Assembly (NCBI GenBank): GCA_947632635.1 | Contig: CANRQA010000005.1 | Span: forward strand, 1-46,040 | Source: an uncultured Clostridia bacterium | Lineage (GTDB): Bacteria > Bacillota > Clostridia > TANB77 > CAG-465 | Reading direction: 5' to 3' | Length of the DNA: 46,040 bases | The notes under the pieces: generated by a model | What the model saw: the letters and a program-made list of their open reading frames with translations, nothing else | Told to the model about the DNA's origin: nothing | Database searches by the model: none | Program-made: the position numbers and the translations under genes | Part shown: positions 34,916-43,343 of the stretch, one piece after another | Position numbering within the stretch: the stretch's first letter is position 1 | How the letters are laid out: each line of letters opens with the position of its first letter

Positions 34916-36052
34916 ATGGAAAATGAATCACAAGCTGGAATGGCAAATATTAAAGTCGTTGGTGTAGGTGGCGGCGGTAATAGTGTTGTAAATAGAATGG
35001 TTGAGGCTAATTTAAAAGGTGTTGAGTTTATAGCAGTAAATACAGATAAACAAGCCTTAAATTTGTCAAAAGCATCTAGGAAAATTCAAATAGGTGAAAA
35101 ATTAACAAGAGGACTTGGAGCAGGAGCAAATCCTGAAATTGGAAAATGTAGTGCTGAAGAGTCAAAAGCAGAAATTGCAGAAGCATTAAAAGGTGCTGAT
35201 ATGGTGTTTGTAACTGCCGGAATGGGCGGTGGAACTGGTACTGGTGCCGCACCAATAGTAGCAGAAACATCTAAAGAAATGGGAATACTTACAGTTGCAG
35301 TTGTAACAAAACCTTTCCCATTTGAAGGAAAAAGAAGAACTTTACAAGCTGAATCTGGTATAGAAGAACTTCGTCAAGTAGTTGATACCTTAATTGTAAT
35401 TCCTAATGAAAAACTATTACAAGTTGTTGAAAAGCAAACATCTATAGTTGAGGCATTTAAAATGTCAGATGACGTATTAAGACAAGGTGTACAAGGTATA
35501 TCTGATTTAATTACAATACCAGGACTTGTAAATCTAGATTTTGCAGATGTTAAAACTATAATGTTAGATGCTGGAATTGCTCATATTGGTATTGGTAGAG
35601 CTTCAGGCGATCATAGAGCACAAGAGGCAGCAAGACAAGCTATACATAGTCCATTACTTGAAACATCTATCGAAGGTGCTGGCGGAGTATTAATAAATGT
35701 AACAGGCGGTAGAGATTTAGGATTACTTGAAATAAACGAAGCAGCAGAACTTGTACAAAAATCAGTTGATCCAGAAGCAAATATTATATTTGGAGCAGTT
35801 ATTGATGAAACTATTGAAAATGAAATTGTTATAACAGTAATTGCAACAGGATTTTCTAAAACACCTTTTCAAGAGTTAAAACTTGACAATATTGTAGGAG
35901 AAGCCTTAAAAACAGCTGTAAATAATAATACAGAAGAACAAAATTTGATTAATACTGTAACTAGATCAAGTATTACATCAAATACAAATGATTACAAAAT
36001 AGATTTAGATATTCCACCTTTTTTAAGAAGAACAAGAGGAGAGAATAATTAA
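34916..36052 (+). CDS. ftsZ: Cell division GTPase FtsZ
   Basis: 378 residues. The tubulin signature [10 protein letters not shown] is at about 102-111, preceded by [13 protein letters not shown] near the N-terminus. The C-terminal tail ends [10 protein letters not shown], the peptide that binds FtsA and other partners. FtsZ polymerises into the Z ring and, in spore formers, into the polar septum. Start ATG follows GAGGAGGAA. It is co-transcribed with ftsA. Confidence 0.98.
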   Translation: MENESQAGMANIKVVGVGGGGNSVVNRMVEANLKGVEFIAVNTDKQALNLSKASRKIQIGEKLTRGLGAGANPEIGKCSAEESKAEIAEALKGADMVFVTAGMGGGTGTGAAPIVAETSKEMGILTVAVVTKPFPFEGKRRTLQAESGIEELRQVVDTLIVIPNEKLLQVVEKQTSIVEAFKMSDDVLRQGVQGISDLITIPGLVNLDFADVKTIMLDAGIAHIGIGRASGDHRAQEAARQAIHSPLLETSIEGAGGVLINVTGGRDLGLLEINEAAELVQKSVDPEANIIFGAVIDETIENEIVITVIATGFSKTPFQELKLDNIVGEALKTAVNNNTEEQNLINTVTRSSITSNTNDYKIDLDIPPFLRRTRGENN

Positions 36053-36107
36053 TATAATATTATTTAAAACCTTTAAAAATATATCTATTTTATTAATATT
36101 AATTTAA

Positions 36108-36137
36108 GTGAGTTCTATTAATTTAGGACTCATTTTT
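36108..36137 (+). terminator. ftsAZ terminator
   Basis: GAGTTCTA (36110-36117) and TAGGACTC (36124-36131) pair with a G-U, then ATTTTT. Confidence 0.75.
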
Positions 36138-36167
36138 GTAATTGATAAAATAAAATAGTCACACTAC

Positions 36168-36196
36168 TTGACATAATTAAAAATATATGATATTAT
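36168..36196 (+). promoter_or_regulatory. Promoter for the 7-TM protein gene
   Basis: Perfect TTGACA (36168-36173), 17-bp spacer, TATTAT (36191-36196). The leader has a perfect 8-bp hairpin (TTGAAATC at 36219, GATTTCAA at 36231) that is not a terminator. Confidence 0.75.
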
Positions 36197-36265
36197 ATAT
36201 GTGCAAAAAAATTGTTAATTGAAATCGAATGATTTCAATAATAAAAAAATAGGAGGTATTACTTA

Positions 36266-36877
36266 ATGAAAAAATTAATGTCCACTCGGGAACTTGCACT
36301 TACTACAGCTTTAATTATAATATGGAACATTTTTATAACACTTTTTGTATTTTGGTCTTTTAAAGAAAGTTTACCACAAATATTTAATAGCAGTTATGTA
36401 AAAGGTTTTCTTTTAATAGGAGTATTTGTAAGTTATTTCGTAAGTAAGTGGATTGTTAAAAATAGTATTGTTTATTTTTGTTTTGGTACATTAAATTCAA
36501 TACTTTCAGGAATAATTATGATATGTTATAAATCTAATATAAATGGCTTAAAAGAAATTATTATATGTATTTTATTTATAATAATCGTTGTTGGAATTCT
36601 TTGCCTTGATATAAAATATATTTCTAAAGAATTTAAAAATGAAACATTTGCTTTAATTTTTTCGTTGTGTTTATTATTTTTTATTATTTTTGAGAAAAAT
36701 TTTGATATAAGAGAAATAGTAATTGTGTTCGTGAATTCGCTTTTGTATTATATTACTAGTGAAAAGTTTATGAAAAATCTATTTAAAGAAGAAAAAAACT
36801 GTGCTCTTGCAATTGATACAGCGATTGATTGTTACTTTTATATAATGATTTTGTTAGCATTTACTTTTTCTATCTAA
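36266..36877 (+). CDS. Seven-segment membrane protein
   Basis: 203 residues with about seven hydrophobic segments: about 11-30, 44-60, 68-88, 97-115, 128-143, 148-163 and 184-203. Topology and a final acidic/aromatic segment (AIDTAIDCYFYIMILLAF) recall the Bax-inhibitor-1 (YccA/YbhL) family, but similarity is weak and I would not name it. ATG at 36266 follows AGGAGGT. It has its own promoter and terminator and sits between ftsZ and spoIIGA. Confidence 0.8.
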   Translation: MKKLMSTRELALTTALIIIWNIFITLFVFWSFKESLPQIFNSSYVKGFLLIGVFVSYFVSKWIVKNSIVYFCFGTLNSILSGIIMICYKSNINGLKEIIICILFIIIVVGILCLDIKYISKEFKNETFALIFSLCLLFFIIFEKNFDIREIVIVFVNSLLYYITSEKFMKNLFKEEKNCALAIDTAIDCYFYIMILLAFTFSI

Positions 36878-36883
36878 ATAAAC

Positions 36884-36937
36884 ATACTGGTTAGAATATA
36901 GTTTTAATTTACTATATTTTTAACCAGTATTTTTTTG
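36884..36937 (+). terminator. Terminator after the 7-TM gene
   Basis: A long stem, ATACTGGTTA...ATATAGT with ACTATAT...TAACCAGTAT, spans 36884-36930 with one mismatch, followed by T7. Confidence 0.92.
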
Positions 36938-36973
36938 TGTAAAAAAATAAAAAAGTTAATGTAAGTATGTAAA

Positions 36974-37008
36974 TTCTACAATTTTTTTAGATAAACGTAA
37001 TATATAAT
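36974..37008 (+). promoter_or_regulatory. Putative Spo0A-dependent promoter of spoIIGA
   Basis: A -10 TATAAT lies at 37003-37008, but the -35 position has only Ts. TTCTACA (36974-36980), one mismatch from the 0A box (TTCGACA), overlaps that position. This fits the known Spo0A activation of spoIIG, but is inference. Confidence 0.35.
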
Positions 37009-37026
37009 ATAGTCTAGGTGAGAGAA

Positions 37027-37830
37027 ATGAAAATCTACCTAGACTATATTTTTTTAGAAAATCTAGTTTTGAATTTGATACTTTTGTATCAAGTAAGTAT
37101 TTTTACAAAATCGCACTTAAAAAAAACAAATTATATTATAGGAACTGTTTTTATAGCTATTTATACAACAATAGTACATATAGTAAATTTAAGCATTTTA
37201 AATAATATAGGTATAAAAATAGCAGTAATATTTATTGGAATATATATAACATTTGCACCAAAGATAATACCAGAATATATCAAAAAGATAATATATTATT
37301 TTTTATTATCTTTTTTGTATGTAGGAATAATAATATCAATTTCACTGCTTTTTGGAATTAATTTAGAAAATATAATATCCAAGATAATTATATATATAAT
37401 ATCTGGAGTAATTTCATATATTTTCAATAAAAATATGTGGAAAATGTGGAAAAGTAACATAAAAAAATCAGATTTAACATATAAAATAAATATAAAGGGA
37501 CAAGAAATTATTGCATTTGTTGATACGGGCAATAATGTAAAAGATTTACTAACTAATTTAAACGTAATTTTTGTAGATGAAAAGTATAAAGAAAAAATAA
37601 TTGATGGAAATAAAGAAGTAATAATAGGATTTAACACAATAGCTGAAAGTGGTAATTTACAAGGCTATATTGTAAAAGATATAGAAGTATATAAAAATAA
37701 AGAAAAAGTTGGAACAATAAAGAAAATAATTATGTGTTTTGTAAAGAATAGCTTGGATAAAAAAGAATATAGTGCACTTATAGGATATGACACATACATT
37801 GAAAATTTAAAGGGGGTACGACTTTGTTAG
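37027..37830 (+). CDS. spoIIGA: Pro-sigma-E processing protease SpoIIGA
   Basis: About 268 residues. The N-terminal half has five hydrophobic segments; the C-terminal half is an aspartic-protease-like domain with the catalytic motif [10 protein letters not shown] (Asp about 167) and IGYDTYI near the end, as in SpoIIGA. It cleaves the pro-peptide of sigma-E after septation on a signal from the forespore (SpoIIR). Start ATG at 37027 follows AGGTGA; the in-frame GTG at 37018 is inside that site. Its stop overlaps the sigE start by 7 bp, a conserved arrangement. Confidence 0.94.
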   Translation: MKIYLDYIFLENLVLNLILLYQVSIFTKSHLKKTNYIIGTVFIAIYTTIVHIVNLSILNNIGIKIAVIFIGIYITFAPKIIPEYIKKIIYYFLLSFLYVGIIISISLLFGINLENIISKIIIYIISGVISYIFNKNMWKMWKSNIKKSDLTYKINIKGQEIIAFVDTGNNVKDLLTNLNVIFVDEKYKEKIIDGNKEVIIGFNTIAESGNLQGYIVKDIEVYKNKEKVGTIKKIIMCFVKNSLDKKEYSALIGYDTYIENLKGVRLC

Positions 37831-38534
37831 AAAAGAAAAAAATAAAAAATATATATTTAAAATTACTTAAATTATTACATTTAGATGAAAATTCACTTTT
37901 TTATATAGCAGGCTCTGAAAAATTACCTGCACCATTAGAGCCAGAAGAAGAACAAGAACTTTTAGAAAAATTAATGAAAAAAGATGTTAATGCAAAAAAT
38001 ACTTTAATAGAAAGAAATTTAAGACTTGTCGTATATATAGCAAAAAAGTTTGAAAATTCAGGTGTAAATATAGAAGACTTAATATCAATAGGAACAATAG
38101 GATTAATGAAAGCAATAAATAGTTATAATTTAGATAAAAATATAAAACTTGCAACTTATGCATCAAGATGTATAGAAAACGAAATATTAATGTTCTTAAG
38201 AAAAAACAATAGAATAAAAACAGAAATATCTATTGATGAACCCATAAATACAGATAGCGAGGGAAATGATATGTCACTTGCTGATATATTAGGAACAGAC
38301 AATGATAGTATTTTTAAATCAATTGAAGAAAATGATAACAAAAAAATTCTTGTAAATGCTATTTCAAAATTAAATAAAAGAGAAAAGACAATAATGCAAC
38401 TTAGATACGGATTTGATGGATATGAGGAACTTACACAAAAAGAAGTAGCAGATAAACTTGGAATATCCCAATCATATATTTCACGAATAGAAAAAAAGGT
38501 AATAAATAATTTAAAAAAAGATTTTACGGCATGA
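37824..38534 (+). CDS. sigE: RNA polymerase sporulation sigma factor SigE
   Basis: 236 residues. An N-terminal pro-sequence with a basic amphipathic start ([16 protein letters not shown]) and the conserved [13 protein letters not shown] precedes sigma region 2 ([30 protein letters not shown]), then region 4 with the helix-turn-helix ([22 protein letters not shown]). It directs mother-cell transcription once processed. The start is TTG at 37824 behind AAGGGGGT, overlapping spoIIGA. A strong terminator follows, so in this genome it is not co-transcribed with sigG. Confidence 0.96.
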   Translation: MLEKKKIKNIYLKLLKLLHLDENSLFYIAGSEKLPAPLEPEEEQELLEKLMKKDVNAKNTLIERNLRLVVYIAKKFENSGVNIEDLISIGTIGLMKAINSYNLDKNIKLATYASRCIENEILMFLRKNNRIKTEISIDEPINTDSEGNDMSLADILGTDNDSIFKSIEENDNKKILVNAISKLNKREKTIMQLRYGFDGYEELTQKEVADKLGISQSYISRIEKKVINNLKKDFTA

Positions 38535-38544
38535 AATATAACAA

Positions 38545-38579
38545 AAAAATCGAATGGTAATTTTACTATTCGATTTTTT
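38545..38579 (+). terminator. sigE terminator
   Basis: AAAATCGAATGGTAA and TTACTATTCGATTTT pair with one mismatch and a tight loop, followed by TTTTTTC. Confidence 0.9.
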
Positions 38580-38602
38580 CTATATAAAAAAAGAAAAAAA
38601 TG

Positions 38603-38611
38603 TGGTATAAT
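38603..38611 (+). promoter_or_regulatory. Extended -10 promoter of the TIR-NB-ARC gene
   Basis: TGGTATAAT is an extended -10 (TG, one base, TATAAT at 38606-38611); no good -35 is seen. AAGGAGAT lies before the start codon. Confidence 0.55.
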
Positions 38612-38634
38612 ATATAAAAAAAGGAGATAAAGGT

Positions 38635-40338
38635 ATGGATATAAAGCCTATAGATGTATTTATTAGTCATCATACAAAAAGTTGTTTAAAAATAACTGAA
38701 GCTATATGTAATTCCTTAGAAAGTCTTGGAATTAGAGTATGGTATGCACCAAGAGATACACAAGATGAGTATGCAAGAAAAATAGTTGAAGTTATTAATG
38801 AATGTAAAGTATTTATTTTAGTATTAAATCATGAATCTTCTGAATCTTATGACGTATTAAATGAAATAAATTGTGTAGCAGAAAGGCTTAGAAACAAACA
38901 AGCAGTACATGTTATTCCTTTTCAAATATCAAATGAAGATATAAGTGATAATGCAAAGTATTATATAGGTAGGATGCATTGGCTAGATGCAGTTACCCCA
39001 CCTATAGAAAAAAGGATAAAAGAATTAACTGATAGAGTAGAAGCTATTTTAAAAAATAATCAAAATATTATACCAGAATATAAAGATAAAAATGCTATAA
39101 AAATAAATAGTACATATGTATCTGAAAATGTTCAATTTATTGGAAGAAAAAAAGAAATAGAAGAAGTAAAAAATGCTTTAGATAGATATAAAAAAGTATT
39201 TTTAAAGGGAATTGGTGGAATAGGAAAAAGCGAAATAGCAAAAAAATATATTAGTATGTATAAAGAAAATTATGACATTATTATTTTTGCTAGATATACT
39301 ATAAATTTAGAACAATTAATTATTAGTGAAAAAAATTTTAATATTAGTAATTTTTATAGGATACAAAATGATAATGGTATAATCGAAAATGATAGAGAGT
39401 TTTTTTTAAGGAAATTAGATTTAATAAAAGAATTTGCAAAAACTAAAAAAATGCTAATTGTAATAGATAATTTTGATACAGAAGATGATGAAAACTTAGA
39501 AGAAATATTAAATGGTGAATATGATGTTATTTTTACAACAAGATATAGTCATGAATATTTAGGAGTTCCAACAATTGAAATAAATGCTATGGATAATACT
39601 CATGATTTATATAATTTATTTGTACAAAATTATAACATACATCAAAATGTAAATGAAAAAGAAGAAATAATAGATATAATTAGATTATTACAAGGTCATA
39701 CATTAGCAATAGAGTTGGTATCAAAGTATATGAAAAGCTCTAGGAAAAGACCTAAAGATATGTATAATATAATAAAAGAAAATGGTATAAATCCAAATTT
39801 ATCAGGTCAAATCAATCATTTCTTTGAGAAAAATACTATGTATCAATATATAAAAATGTTATTTGATATATCAAAAATTAATGAAGAAGAAAAATATGTT
39901 TTGATGAATTTATCATTATTTACAATTACAGGAATAGAATTTGGTTTATTTATAGAACTTTGTAATTTGCAAGATGGATTTGTAATAGATGACCTTATTA
40001 AAAAAAGTTGGATATCATATAGTATTAATGAAGATACAATACATCTTCACCCATTAATTATTGATGTTATAAAAAACGAATGTAAACCAGATTTAAAAGT
40101 TTGTAATATTTTATTTACTAATTTAACAAAAATAGATTCATGGAAAATATCTCAACATGAAAGAATAAAATATGAGGGAATTATATTAAACATATATCAT
40201 AATTTTACTTATATAACACAAGAAAATGTAAATAAATATATAGAGGTTGCAAAATTTTTAAGAGATTTGGGGTATTATAAACAATCAGAAGAATTATTGT
40301 TAAAAATTTTAGATGTACAAATTAAAGAAAAACGGTGA
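38635..40338 (+). CDS. TIR-NB-ARC STAND protein, 5' part of a frameshifted NLR-like gene
   Basis: 567 residues. TIR domain (about 5-137): IDVFISHHTKS, then RVWYAPRDTQ, and Glu77 in YDVLNEINC at the place of the NADase Glu. NB-ARC domain (about 165-480): FIGRKKEIEEV, Walker A GIGGIGKS (192-199), Walker B LIVIDNFD (about 274-281), FTTRYS sensor, GHTLAIELVSKYM (GLPL-like), and a winged-helix segment ending HLHPLIIDVI (MHD-like). The start of a TPR (FLRDLGYYKQSEELLLKI) is cut by the frame end at 40338; it continues in the ORF at 40313. By analogy to bacterial STAND/NLR defences, a sensor TPR triggers oligomerisation and NAD depletion by TIR. It sits between sigE and sigG. Confidence 0.85.
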   Translation: MDIKPIDVFISHHTKSCLKITEAICNSLESLGIRVWYAPRDTQDEYARKIVEVINECKVFILVLNHESSESYDVLNEINCVAERLRNKQAVHVIPFQISNEDISDNAKYYIGRMHWLDAVTPPIEKRIKELTDRVEAILKNNQNIIPEYKDKNAIKINSTYVSENVQFIGRKKEIEEVKNALDRYKKVFLKGIGGIGKSEIAKKYISMYKENYDIIIFARYTINLEQLIISEKNFNISNFYRIQNDNGIIENDREFFLRKLDLIKEFAKTKKMLIVIDNFDTEDDENLEEILNGEYDVIFTTRYSHEYLGVPTIEINAMDNTHDLYNLFVQNYNIHQNVNEKEEIIDIIRLLQGHTLAIELVSKYMKSSRKRPKDMYNIIKENGINPNLSGQINHFFEKNTMYQYIKMLFDISKINEEEKYVLMNLSLFTITGIEFGLFIELCNLQDGFVIDDLIKKSWISYSINEDTIHLHPLIIDVIKNECKPDLKVCNILFTNLTKIDSWKISQHERIKYEGIILNIYHNFTYITQENVNKYIEVAKFLRDLGYYKQSEELLLKILDVQIKEKR

Positions 40339-41032
40339 AATTTCTTTAGAGGTAGCATTGATATATGATTTACTAAGATTTGTAAATAACAAATCATATA
40401 ATGTAAAAAAAGCAAATGAATATAACGAAAAATCTATTTCAATATTAAGAAATTTAAAAAATGAAGAATATACACTAGCAGATACTTTAAAATCAAGAGC
40501 TTTTTCATATTTAAAGGAAAGAAAAAAAGAAGAAGCAAAAGTTTTATTAGAAGAAGTTGTAAGTATTTATGATAGAATATTACCAGATAATCATTATAAA
40601 ATTGGAAATTTAAATATAGCACTTGCAAGGCTATATTATCAATTAGAAGATTATGAAAAGTCATATGAGTGTGCCAAAAAGGCGGTTAAATTATTATCGC
40701 TAAAATATGATAGACAAAGTACAGACGTTGCAACAGCTTTAATGGCTCTTGGACTTGCAAACTGTAAATTAGGAAACTTTGAAGAGGGTATTAATAATTT
40801 AAAAGAAACTTTAAAAACAAGAATAGAAAAATTCCATGATAACGATTTTGCTATATTAGATGCATACGAATCACTAGCCGATGGATATATAGATGCAAAA
40901 GATTATAAAGAGGCTAAAAAATATTTAATGATTGTAAAGGATGAACTTAGTAAAAAAGTATCTGTTGAAGATAAATGGTATAAAAGAATAGAAGAAAAGC
41001 TAAAATGCGTTAATGAAAATTTGAATAAATAA
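40313..41032 (+). CDS. TPR sensor, 3' part of the TIR-NB-ARC gene in +1 frame
   Basis: 239 residues with four or more TPRs of the kinesin-light-chain style (ADTLKSRAFSYLKERKKEEA, IALARLYYQLEDYEKSYECA, ALMALGLANCKLGNFEEG, AYESLADGYIDAKDYKEAKK). The start ATG at 40313 has no ribosome site and overlaps the end of the upstream frame. Removing one A from the five-A run at 40328-40332 fuses the two frames into a protein of about 800 residues with a continuous TPR series, so the two are best read as one gene split by a homopolymer frameshift. Whether the parts act as two proteins is unknown. Confidence 0.78.
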   Translation: MYKLKKNGEISLEVALIYDLLRFVNNKSYNVKKANEYNEKSISILRNLKNEEYTLADTLKSRAFSYLKERKKEEAKVLLEEVVSIYDRILPDNHYKIGNLNIALARLYYQLEDYEKSYECAKKAVKLLSLKYDRQSTDVATALMALGLANCKLGNFEEGINNLKETLKTRIEKFHDNDFAILDAYESLADGYIDAKDYKEAKKYLMIVKDELSKKVSVEDKWYKRIEEKLKCVNENLNK

Positions 41033-41083
41033 AATACTACTTAGGTAATAAAAAGTTATTGTACAGGTTTTTGTTAAAATAAT

Positions 41084-41112
41084 TTGACAAATTTTTAATC
41101 TTTAAGTATAAT
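41084..41112 (+). promoter_or_regulatory. Promoter for the 41151 gene
   Basis: Perfect TTGACA (41084-41089), 17-bp spacer, perfect TATAAT (41107-41112). Confidence 0.85.
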
Positions 41113-41150
41113 TTTTATATAAGATTTTTAATTTGTTGAGGTTGATATAA

Positions 41151-41678
41151 ATGGATACAAAAATTTTTATATTATTAATAATAGGACTTGCTATAGCAGC
41201 ATTAGTTACAAGAATAATAAATATAACTTTAGCTAGGCAAATGAAATGTAAAGAGATATATGAAGAACTAAAAAAAGATTTTTTATATACCAAAGCTAAT
41301 ACTTATTTATTAATAATTAGTACAAGTAGTTTAATTATATTTATTTTATATTCAATAATGGAATATAGAATAATAGCTTTAGGTATATTAACTATGCTTA
41401 TTGGTGTTTTTAGAGGTATAGCATATATAGACACAGGAGTTGGAACTGCACCAAATCAATCAATGGAAAGTTTTATATTACTACGTATTATTATATTTTT
41501 TGTACTTTTAGTAATAACATATGTTTCTATATGTATATTATTAATAAGACAAATAAATGCTAATACAAAAATATATAAATTATTAAAAAATAATATTGAG
41601 GAATTAAAAACTAAATATGCAAAACGCATTCAAAATAATGATATTAATAACATCAGTGATTGGAATGATGGTATATAA
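41151..41678 (+). CDS. Membrane protein, four segments, unknown function
   Basis: 175 residues: hydrophobic segments at about 4-24, 48-67, 72-92 and 107-130, then a charged cytosolic tail with a Lys-rich coil. I do not recognise it. Start ATG at 41151 follows GAGGTTGAT. It has a perfect promoter and its own terminator, so it is not strictly tied to the TIR gene, although the two lie together between sigE and sigG. It may be a partner effector or an unrelated passenger. Confidence 0.78.
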   Translation: MDTKIFILLIIGLAIAALVTRIINITLARQMKCKEIYEELKKDFLYTKANTYLLIISTSSLIIFILYSIMEYRIIALGILTMLIGVFRGIAYIDTGVGTAPNQSMESFILLRIIIFFVLLVITYVSICILLIRQINANTKIYKLLKNNIEELKTKYAKRIQNNDINNISDWNDGI

Positions 41679-41693
41679 AATATAACTTTATTA

Positions 41694-41728
41694 AAAACTA
41701 GGAATTAAAAAATAATTCTTAGTTTTTT
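41694..41728 (+). terminator. Terminator after the 41151 gene
   Basis: AAAACTAGGAATTA (41694-41707) and TAATTCTTAGTTTT (41713-41726) pair with one mismatch, followed by Ts. Confidence 0.85.
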
Positions 41729-41902
41729 CTTTTGTAAGCACAATTCTACAAATTTCTAAAATGCAAAAAGATATAATGGATGTGTTAATATGCACGTTAT
41801 ATCATTGTAAAAAAAGCACTAAAAAAAACAAGTAATGTCGAAGATGTATAAATAAGAATTCATATGTAAAGTATATTAACAAAATAAAAGGAGGCTATAC
41901 AT

Positions 41903-42685
41903 ATGAATGTAAAAGTTGAGATACAAGGATTAGATACATCTAAATTACCAAAATTATCTGCAAAAGAACAAATGGAAATGTTAAAACAAATAAAGGAAGG
42001 AAAAACAGAATTAAAAAATGATTTTATAGAAGCAAATTTAAGACTTGTTTTAAGTCTTGTAAAAAGATTTAATAATCGAGGTGAAAATATAAACGATATA
42101 TTCCAGGTAGGAGTTGTAGGATTAATAAAAGCAATAGATAATTTTGATATTGAACAACCAGTACAATTTTCTACATACGCTGTACCAATGATAATTGGAG
42201 AAATAAAAAGATATTTAAGAGATAATAGTGCATTTAGAATAACAAGGTCATTACGAGATTTAGCATATTTAATTTCTCAAGAAAGAGAAAAATATATTAG
42301 AGAAAAAAATGAAGAACCAACAGTAGATGAAATATGTAATTTAACAAAAGCATCAAAAGAAGATGTTATACTTGCTATAGATAGTCAAATAGTACCAATG
42401 TCAATATATGATAGCGTATATAATGACGGAGGAGACCAAATATATTTACTTGACCAATTAAAAAATGAAAAAGAAGAATCAGAGGAATTAATAAATAAAA
42501 TAGCAATAGAACAAATCTTAAAAAAACTATCTGATAAAGAAAGATATGTAATTGAAAGAAGATATTTTAAAAATAAAACACAATCCGAACTTGCTGAAGA
42601 ATTAGGAGTTTCACAAGCACAAATTTCAAGAATAGAAAAAACAGCTTTACAAAGAATAAAAAAACGAGTCGAACGTCAAAAATAG
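41903..42685 (+). CDS. sigG: RNA polymerase sporulation sigma factor SigG
   Basis: 260 residues. The conserved start VKVEIQGLDTSKLPKLSA is typical of sigma-G. Region 2 has RLVLSLVKRFNNRGENINDIFQVG and region 4 the helix-turn-helix TQSELAEELGVSQAQISRIEK. It drives late forespore transcription. Start ATG at 41903 follows AAAGGAGG. About 170 bp of non-coding leader precede it, including TTCTACAAA at about 41753, a 0A-box-like sequence; no clear sigma-F promoter was assigned. In other spore formers it is adjacent to sigE; here 3.3 kb intervene. Confidence 0.96.
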   Translation: MNVKVEIQGLDTSKLPKLSAKEQMEMLKQIKEGKTELKNDFIEANLRLVLSLVKRFNNRGENINDIFQVGVVGLIKAIDNFDIEQPVQFSTYAVPMIIGEIKRYLRDNSAFRITRSLRDLAYLISQEREKYIREKNEEPTVDEICNLTKASKEDVILAIDSQIVPMSIYDSVYNDGGDQIYLLDQLKNEKEESEELINKIAIEQILKKLSDKERYVIERRYFKNKTQSELAEELGVSQAQISRIEKTALQRIKKRVERQK

Positions 42686-42688
42686 AAA

Positions 42689-42727
42689 AAATATTATTGC
42701 ACAAATTGTGTAATAATATTTTTTTAG
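42689..42727 (+). terminator. sigG terminator
   Basis: AAATATTATT...CACAA with TTGTG...AATAATATTT, almost perfect, followed by TTTTT. Confidence 0.9.
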
Positions 42728-42765
42728 ATTAAACATATATTTTTAGTATATAAAAGGAGGTAAAA

Positions 42766-43293
42766 ATGGAACCAAAAGTAATATATTTAAGTCCATCAAC
42801 ACAAGAAAACAATTTAGGAATAGATGATTATGGAACAGAAGAATATAGAATGAATAGAATTGCAGATATTGTTGAAAGATTATTAAATGAAACAGGTAGA
42901 TATATAGTTTATAGAAATAATCCAAATGATAGTTTATCAAGTGTGGTAGCTGAAAGCAATAGATTAAGACCAGATATTCATGTAGCTATACATAGTAATG
43001 CTGGTGATGGCAGTGCAAGAGGCCCGGAAATATTTGCAAACAGGCAAGGCACAAGCGGAGATAAACTTGCAAATGCTATTTATAATGAAATATTAAAAAT
43101 ATATCCTGAGCCACAACTTGCACGAGGAGTAAAATATACTGATGTACTGTATGAGATAATAAATACTCTTGCACCATCCACATTACTTGAAATAGCATTT
43201 CATGATAATAAAGAAGATGCAAATTGGATAATGCAAAATGAAGAGGAAATAGCAAGAGCTATTGTTAATGGAATAAATGAGTATTTTGCTTAA
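42766..43293 (+). CDS. Amidase_3-like cell wall hydrolase, SPSTQ type
   Basis: 175 residues, single catalytic domain, no signal peptide. The fold is the N-acetylmuramoyl-L-alanine amidase type: IYLSPSTQENN replaces the usual DAGHGG, then the Glu of YGTEEYRMN, His of VAIHSNAGDGSARGPE, and the catalytic Glu in LLEIAFHDN. The first zinc His of the classic family is thus not visible, a known trait of one clostridial subgroup. The lack of a signal peptide suggests it is released by lysis or acts in the mother cell on the spore wall. Start ATG at 42766 follows AAAAGGAGGT. It sits just downstream of the sigG terminator. Confidence 0.82.
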   Translation: MEPKVIYLSPSTQENNLGIDDYGTEEYRMNRIADIVERLLNETGRYIVYRNNPNDSLSSVVAESNRLRPDIHVAIHSNAGDGSARGPEIFANRQGTSGDKLANAIYNEILKIYPEPQLARGVKYTDVLYEIINTLAPSTLLEIAFHDNKEDANWIMQNEEEIARAIVNGINEYFA

Positions 43294-43343
43294 TTTATAT
43301 TGTTAAAGTAAATGAAATATGATAAAATAAGTTTGGTGGTAAA

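Noticed and set aside
40328-40333. Programmed -1 frameshift in the TIR gene (A-rich slippery site)
   Set aside because: The downstream frame requires a +1 or -2 shift, and the site is five As and a C preceded by G, not a canonical heptamer.
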